A stretch of DNA of 46,927 bases, taken from the NCBI RefSeq assembly GCF_002287235.1, contig NZ_LMVP01000068.1, positions 1-46,927 of the forward strand, written 5' to 3'. The stretch's first letter is position 1. Every line of letters begins with the position of its first letter. This document shows, in pieces, positions 43,286-46,927 of the stretch. Under the pieces are notes generated by a model, which was given only the letters and a program-made list of their open reading frames with translations, was not told the DNA's origin and did not search any database. Source of the stretch: Methanosarcina spelaei (lineage in GTDB: Archaea > Halobacteriota > Methanosarcinia > Methanosarcinales > Methanosarcinaceae). The position numbers and the translations under genes are program-made.

Positions 43286-43294
43286 GGAAACCCG

Positions 43295-43957
43295 ATGTTC
43301 AGGCTTACTGTTATCTATGACAACAAAGCCAGCCAGGGCTTTACGGGAAGCTGGGGTTTTTCAGCTCTCATTGAAACTAGTTGTGAAACCCTTCTTTTTG
43401 ATACCGGATGGGATGGGCTTCTCCTCCTTAGACATATGAAGAGGCTCAACATTGATCCAGAAGGTATCGAAAAACTGATTATCTCTCACCAGCACTGGGA
43501 CCATATCGGAGGCCTTCCTGAGGTTCTTCAAGCAAATCCTGGGCTTGAAGTCTATGTTCCTGCTTCTTTTTCGGAGAATCTTAAAAGAGAAATTGAGAAA
43601 AGAGCGATTCTTACCGAAATAAAGGAGCCTGTAGAAATCTCTCATGGTATCAGGAGTACAGGAGAACTCGGAGACAAAATAAAGGAGCAAGCGCTTATTC
43701 TAGATACAGGAAACGGATCTTACGTACTTACAGGCTGCGCTCACCCCGGAATTTCCACAATCCTGGATACTGCCAGTCAGTATGGAAAAGTAAAGGGAAT
43801 TCTTGGAGGGCTTCACGATAACGAGGAGTTTGAAAGGCTGAGAGGAATGGAACTCATAGCAGCAGGGCATTGTACTGCTCATAGAGAAAAAATAAAAGAA
43901 ATTTTTCCGGCAAGTTTTATAGATATTGAAGTCGGTCTGCGCATTGACCTGGAATAA
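43295..43957 (+). CDS. Metallo-beta-lactamase-fold hydrolase
   Basis: A 220-residue MBL-fold protein with the metal motif His65-x-His67-x-Asp69-His70 (SHQHWDHIGG), a further His in TGCAHPGI (about 150) and GHCTAH near residue 190. FSALIETSCETLLFDTGWDG is the typical N-terminal segment. The pattern resembles the subgroup annotated as beta-ribofuranosylaminobenzene phosphate/dihydropterin synthase-like proteins of methanopterin synthesis, but the specificity is not readable. It starts nine bases after the nrpR stop, so the two are probably one transcript; a functional link is unclear. Confidence 0.85.
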   Translation: MFRLTVIYDNKASQGFTGSWGFSALIETSCETLLFDTGWDGLLLLRHMKRLNIDPEGIEKLIISHQHWDHIGGLPEVLQANPGLEVYVPASFSENLKREIEKRAILTEIKEPVEISHGIRSTGELGDKIKEQALILDTGNGSYVLTGCAHPGISTILDTASQYGKVKGILGGLHDNEEFERLRGMELIAAGHCTAHREKIKEIFPASFIDIEVGLRIDLE

Positions 43958-44337
43958 ATTGAAAGACTCTAAAGAATCAAAAGCTTCTGTTTTAGAAATT
44001 TTATTTTGTAGTCCTGTATCTTAAGTTCATTTTATTAATTTCTGGGTTTTAACTCTTTAATTTTAAAAATTACAGGAAATTTACAGAAAGTTTACAGAAA
44101 AATTTACAGAAATTAGTAAAGAATCTATAGTTAGAAATAGAATGTCCTATAAAAAGAATATAGTATTTGGTGGGAAATAACGGAAGGTGGGAAAAGACGC
44201 TAAAATTGTCCGGCTCTTGACGTTTTTCCAGCCATCTGAAGTGAATTTTGAATAAATTTATTTTCAAGCATTATTTTTTCAAGCGGACGAAAATAGAGGG
44301 GAACCATATTAAAAGTGAGATAAAGGGAGAAATGTCG
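43958..44337. other. Intergenic region upstream of sufC
   Basis: Contains TTTACAGAAA-type units repeated four times (about 44067-44115) and a TATA-like element TATAAAAA (44148-44155) that fits a sufC transcript starting near 44175. Codons read upstream of 44338 in the sufC frame do not resemble SufC and are treated as leader. Confidence 0.55.
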
Positions 44338-45078
44338 ATGCTAAAAATAGAAGATCTGACTGTAGAGGTAAACGGAAAACTTTTGCTTCATGACGTAAAC
44401 CTCGAAGTCAAAAGAGGATATACTAATGTGCTTTTTGGGCCAAACGGAGCCGGAAAGTCAGCTCTGATGAGAACAATCATGGGTTTCAGTGAGTACAGAG
44501 TTGTGAAAGGTAGAATTCTGTTTAACAGGACAGATATCACCGGGCTGCCAGTAGATGAACGAGCCAGACTCGGACTGGGAATTATGATGCAGCGCCCTCC
44601 AGATATGTCCGGAATTAAACTGAAGGATCTTGTAAAGGTTTTATCGAAAGGAACTAATCCAGAGACTCTTGCCAAGAATCTTGATATGAAACGCTTTATG
44701 GACAGGGATGTGAATGTGGGCTTTTCGGGAGGAGAAATTAAACGTTCAGAACTTCTGCAGCTTGCAGCCCAAAACCCGAGCCTTTACCTGCTTGACGAAC
44801 CTGAATCAGGAGTGGACCTCGTAAGCATAGAACAGGTAGGAATGACAATTAAGGGACTGCTTGAAGAAGGGCTGAATTGCCCTGGCGAGAGTTGCGAGAA
44901 AGGTAAATCTGCCCTCATAATCACTCACACAGGCCAGATTCTTGATTATGTAAACGCAGATAGGGGATACATCCTTTGCAATGGAACGGTTATGTGTTCA
45001 GGAAACCCCTTGAAGATGCTGGAAGAAATAAAGAGTAGAGGGTATGAGGAGTGTATAAAATGCAGACTGATGAAGTGA
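44338..45078 (+). CDS. sufC: SufC-type Fe-S assembly ATPase
   Basis: ABC-type ATPase of the SUF/SMS iron-sulfur assembly system, about 246 residues. Walker A is FGPNGAGKSALM, the Q-loop IMMQRPPDMSG, the signature FSGGEIKRSELLQL, Walker B YLLDEPESGVDL, and the switch His is in LIITHTGQIL. The start at 44338 puts GGGAG eight bases ahead and gives MLKIEDLTVEV, the usual SufC N-terminus; Mets at 44332 and 44248 are possible but unlikely. It overlaps sufB by 19 bases. Cys-rich C-terminal residues (ECIKCRLMK) are noted. A membrane-free partner distinguishes it from importers. Confidence 0.9.
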   Translation: MLKIEDLTVEVNGKLLLHDVNLEVKRGYTNVLFGPNGAGKSALMRTIMGFSEYRVVKGRILFNRTDITGLPVDERARLGLGIMMQRPPDMSGIKLKDLVKVLSKGTNPETLAKNLDMKRFMDRDVNVGFSGGEIKRSELLQLAAQNPSLYLLDEPESGVDLVSIEQVGMTIKGLLEEGLNCPGESCEKGKSALIITHTGQILDYVNADRGYILCNGTVMCSGNPLKMLEEIKSRGYEECIKCRLMK

Positions 45079-46283
45079 ACCTGAAAAAGCGCGCTGAAAG
45101 CGCAGTCGAGAAAAAAGCAGCTTTTGGAGAAGATATAGAGCTGGAAAAATTTGAAGAAGGTTCCAGAGTTAGCAGGCCTATAGAAGACCTCCAGACCCTT
45201 GACGAAGAAAGCAAAAGAACACTTCTTCAGGTAGGAGTAGTACCTAGCGAGGAAGGCCGATCTGGCAGTCTGCTGGTGCTTGATAATGCAGTATCGCATT
45301 CTTCCCTGAAAGACAAAAATGTAGAACTTATGTCTACCCAAAAAGCCCTGGAAAAATACGAATGGCTTAAAGATTACTCCTGGAAGCTTGTATCTGTTGA
45401 TACCGATAAATATACGGCAAAAACTTACCTTGAAAATGCGGATGGATACTTTATCCGGGTGCCTGCTGGAAAGAAATCGTCCTTGCCAGTTCAGACATGC
45501 CTTTTGCTTGGTAGAGATAAAGTTTTCCAGACCGTACATAATATTGTGATAGTCGAAGAAGGCGCCAGCCTTGACATAATTACAGGTTGTACGGCTAAAA
45601 AGGGAGTGAAAGAAGGTTTGCACCTGGGAATTTCTGAGATGTACGTAAAAAAAGGAGCTACCCTGAATTTCACAATGATTCACAACTGGGCTGAGCAGAT
45701 AGGGGTCAGGCCAAGGACAGTAATTAAAGTCGAAGAAGGAGGAACCTACGTAAGCAACTACATCTGCCTGAAACCTGTCCGTTCTGTGCAGACATATCCG
45801 ACTGTCAAACTTGAGGGAGAAGGAGCAGTGACCAGGCTAAATACTATAGCCATTGCCCATCCCGGTTCCGAACTGGATCTCGGAAGCAGGGCGATATTCA
45901 ATGCGCCTGGCACAAAGGCTGAGCTTATATCGAGGACAATTACAATCGGCGGAAGAATAGTTGCAAGAGGAGAAATGATAGGCAATGCAAAGGGAGCAAA
46001 AGGACACCTTGAATGCAAAGGACTTGTCCTTACCGACAAAGGAAGCCAGCTTGCAATCCCAATCCTTGAAGCAAACGTAGACGATGTAGAACTTACTCAC
46101 GAGGCAGCCGTTGGAAAAATTGCTAAAGACCAGGTGGAATACCTTATGGCAAGAGGCCTAACCGAAGATGAAGCTGTAGGCATGATTGTGCGCGGGTTCC
46201 TGGATGTCGGGATAAGGGGGATTCCTGAGGAGCTGAAAACTGAAATCGAAAATACGATTACACAGACAGCCTTTGGAATGTAA
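45060..46283 (+). CDS. sufB: SufB/SufD-family Fe-S assembly scaffold
   Basis: A 407-residue scaffold partner of SufC. It has the beta-helix core of the SufBD family: AGKKSSLPVQTCLLL, VIVEEGASLDIITGC, HLGISEMYVKKGATLNF, and the C-terminal helical region ANVDDVELTHEAAVGKIAKDQVEYLMARGLTEDEA, typical of SufB/D. A single SufBD-type protein with SufC is the minimal archaeal (SMS-type) system. The start at 45060 has GGAG eight bases upstream; an in-frame Met at 45051 is possible. It feeds the many Fe-S enzymes of a methanogen, including the RamA-like activase here. No sufS/sufU genes are nearby. Confidence 0.9.
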   Translation: MQTDEVNLKKRAESAVEKKAAFGEDIELEKFEEGSRVSRPIEDLQTLDEESKRTLLQVGVVPSEEGRSGSLLVLDNAVSHSSLKDKNVELMSTQKALEKYEWLKDYSWKLVSVDTDKYTAKTYLENADGYFIRVPAGKKSSLPVQTCLLLGRDKVFQTVHNIVIVEEGASLDIITGCTAKKGVKEGLHLGISEMYVKKGATLNFTMIHNWAEQIGVRPRTVIKVEEGGTYVSNYICLKPVRSVQTYPTVKLEGEGAVTRLNTIAIAHPGSELDLGSRAIFNAPGTKAELISRTITIGGRIVARGEMIGNAKGAKGHLECKGLVLTDKGSQLAIPILEANVDDVELTHEAAVGKIAKDQVEYLMARGLTEDEAVGMIVRGFLDVGIRGIPEELKTEIENTITQTAFGM

Positions 46284-46721
46284 TTCTAAACGAATGTATC
46301 CCAAATAGAATATAGGATAGGTCCGATTAAAAAAGAAGGGCTGAAAAAACAGTCTCAGTTAACGTCAAATGAGAGTATAGAAAAGAACTGAAGAATAAAG
46401 CTTCTTCAGACCAGAATATTCCGGAACTGAGCTTGTGAAGCCGGCAGGGGGAAAATTGGGTGTATAAAACCGGCAGGGAAAAGGAAAAACCTGCCGGTCC
46501 TTTATTGAGTGTTTGTGGATTTTAATGAGCTAAATATAAGAAGACTAGGGTTTTCCTATGAAAAAGAAAGGGCCGCGTACGCGAGTTATTGATCAATTCC
46601 TAAAAAGCAAGTACATCCATCTAATTTGAGGAAAAATGTAGAGAGAGTCTTATGCATATTTTTTCAATAACTCATACCCACTACCAGAAAAAGAGTAAAT
46701 GGAAATTTTGGAAAAAATAAG
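46284..46721. other. Intergenic region between sufB and right IS66 copy
   Basis: About 440 bases without a gene. It holds the terminator hairpin at 46469 and a related CCGGCAGGG segment about 30 bases before it. The IS66 element ends at 46722. Confidence 0.55.
46469..46498 (+). terminator. Hairpin terminator downstream of sufCB
   Basis: A perfect 9-bp stem ACCGGCAGG / CCTGCCGGT with a 12-base purine loop, followed by CCTTTATT. It lies about 190 bases after the sufB stop. It could end the suf transcript or any transcript entering from the IS. Confidence 0.6.
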
Positions 46722-46927
46722 GTAACTATTCAGGGTATAGTTAGCGGCGCTCCTTTGAGCGCCGCGAGAATACCCTCTAAAACAGGTAAACCATTCTTTC
46801 TTATTGTGGAAATATATGCTCTAATTCTGCAGAAAGCTTCCGCTCCCCGTGTAGTTCTGAAAGTTCCTGATATTTTCTGTTGTAGCTTCATCATCCTGAC
46901 ATCTCTTTCTGCTTGATTATTCTCAAA
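46722..46927 (-). mobile_element. IS66-type insertion sequence, right copy (inverted, cut by window edge)
   Basis: 206 bp identical to 919-1124 but in the opposite orientation. It includes the same end (GTAAC at 46722) and the same 9-bp hairpin (46744-46765). The remainder of the element lies beyond the window. Confidence 0.92.
46730..46927 (-). CDS. IS66-family transposase C-terminus (partial)
   Basis: The last 65 codons plus the stop of an IS66 transposase, starting at the window edge with [17 protein letters not shown], which holds the third catalytic acidic region. It is identical to the C-terminus of the left copy. No stops or frameshifts occur in the visible part. Confidence 0.9.
   Translation of the reverse strand, partial: FENNQAERDVRMMKLQQKISGTFRTTRGAEAFCRIRAYISTIRKNGLPVLEGILAALKGAPLTIP

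Noticed and set aside
44946-45683. 245-codon minus-strand frame across sufC/sufB
   Set aside because: It lies fully antisense to two genes with clear family motifs, and its translation has no recognisable domain.

Overview
The window is from a methanogenic archaeon of the genus Methanosarcina. The evidence is a methanol:corrinoid methyltransferase pair (MtaC-MtaB), a methylcobamide:CoM methyltransferase (MtaA), a RamA-type corrinoid activase with a ferredoxin-like tail, four Msr-type regulators (winged helix plus FilR1/DUF1724 domain), an archaeal TATA-binding protein, a minimal archaeal SufC-SufB pair, NrpR, and long AT-rich intergenic regions. I cannot fix the species from the sequence. From memory, the gene order resembles the mtaA1/mtaCB2 neighbourhood of M. 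acetivorans.

Layout. Both window edges lie inside copies of the same IS66-type insertion sequence in opposite orientation; the visible 206 bp overlap is identical. Next comes a NatAB-like ABC exporter (1.6-3.8 kb), then a RibD-C/DHFR-fold reductase, and a 1.3 kb gap with a 13 x 17 bp minisatellite. An Msr regulator follows, facing a hybrid histidine kinase plus a single receiver protein (5.9-10.2 kb). At 10.7-13.6 kb is a P-type ATPase that looks like the Na,K-ATPase (P2C) class.

The methanol island runs from about 14 to 38 kb. It holds mtaA, the RamA-like activase, two COG0523/G3E GTPases with CxCC motifs and His-rich tails, an Msr regulator on the opposite strand, a decayed third G3E copy, a TBP paralog, mtaC-mtaB, a YaaH/SatP-like membrane protein, a cation-efflux-type protein with an internal repeat expansion, two tandem HyuA-like ASKHA proteins, and two more Msr regulators.

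The right side (39-46.3 kb) is housekeeping-like. It holds tRNA-Arg(GCG), an archaeal YchF-like GTPase, a cis-prenyltransferase homolog without the catalytic Asp motif, a zinc-ribbon protein with an MCM-like winged helix, NrpR, an MBL hydrolase and SufC-SufB.

How they may work together. MtaB moves the methanol methyl group to the corrinoid on MtaC, MtaA moves it on to coenzyme M, and the RamA-like protein would rescue inactive Co(II) corrinoid. MtaA and MtaB are both zinc enzymes, so the two CxCC/His-rich G3E GTPases between them are candidate metallochaperones for this pathway (inference). Four Msr proteins, one beside a sensor kinase, and a dedicated TBP paralog suggest heavy transcriptional control. 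The region is also rich in recent short tandem duplications, both between and inside genes.
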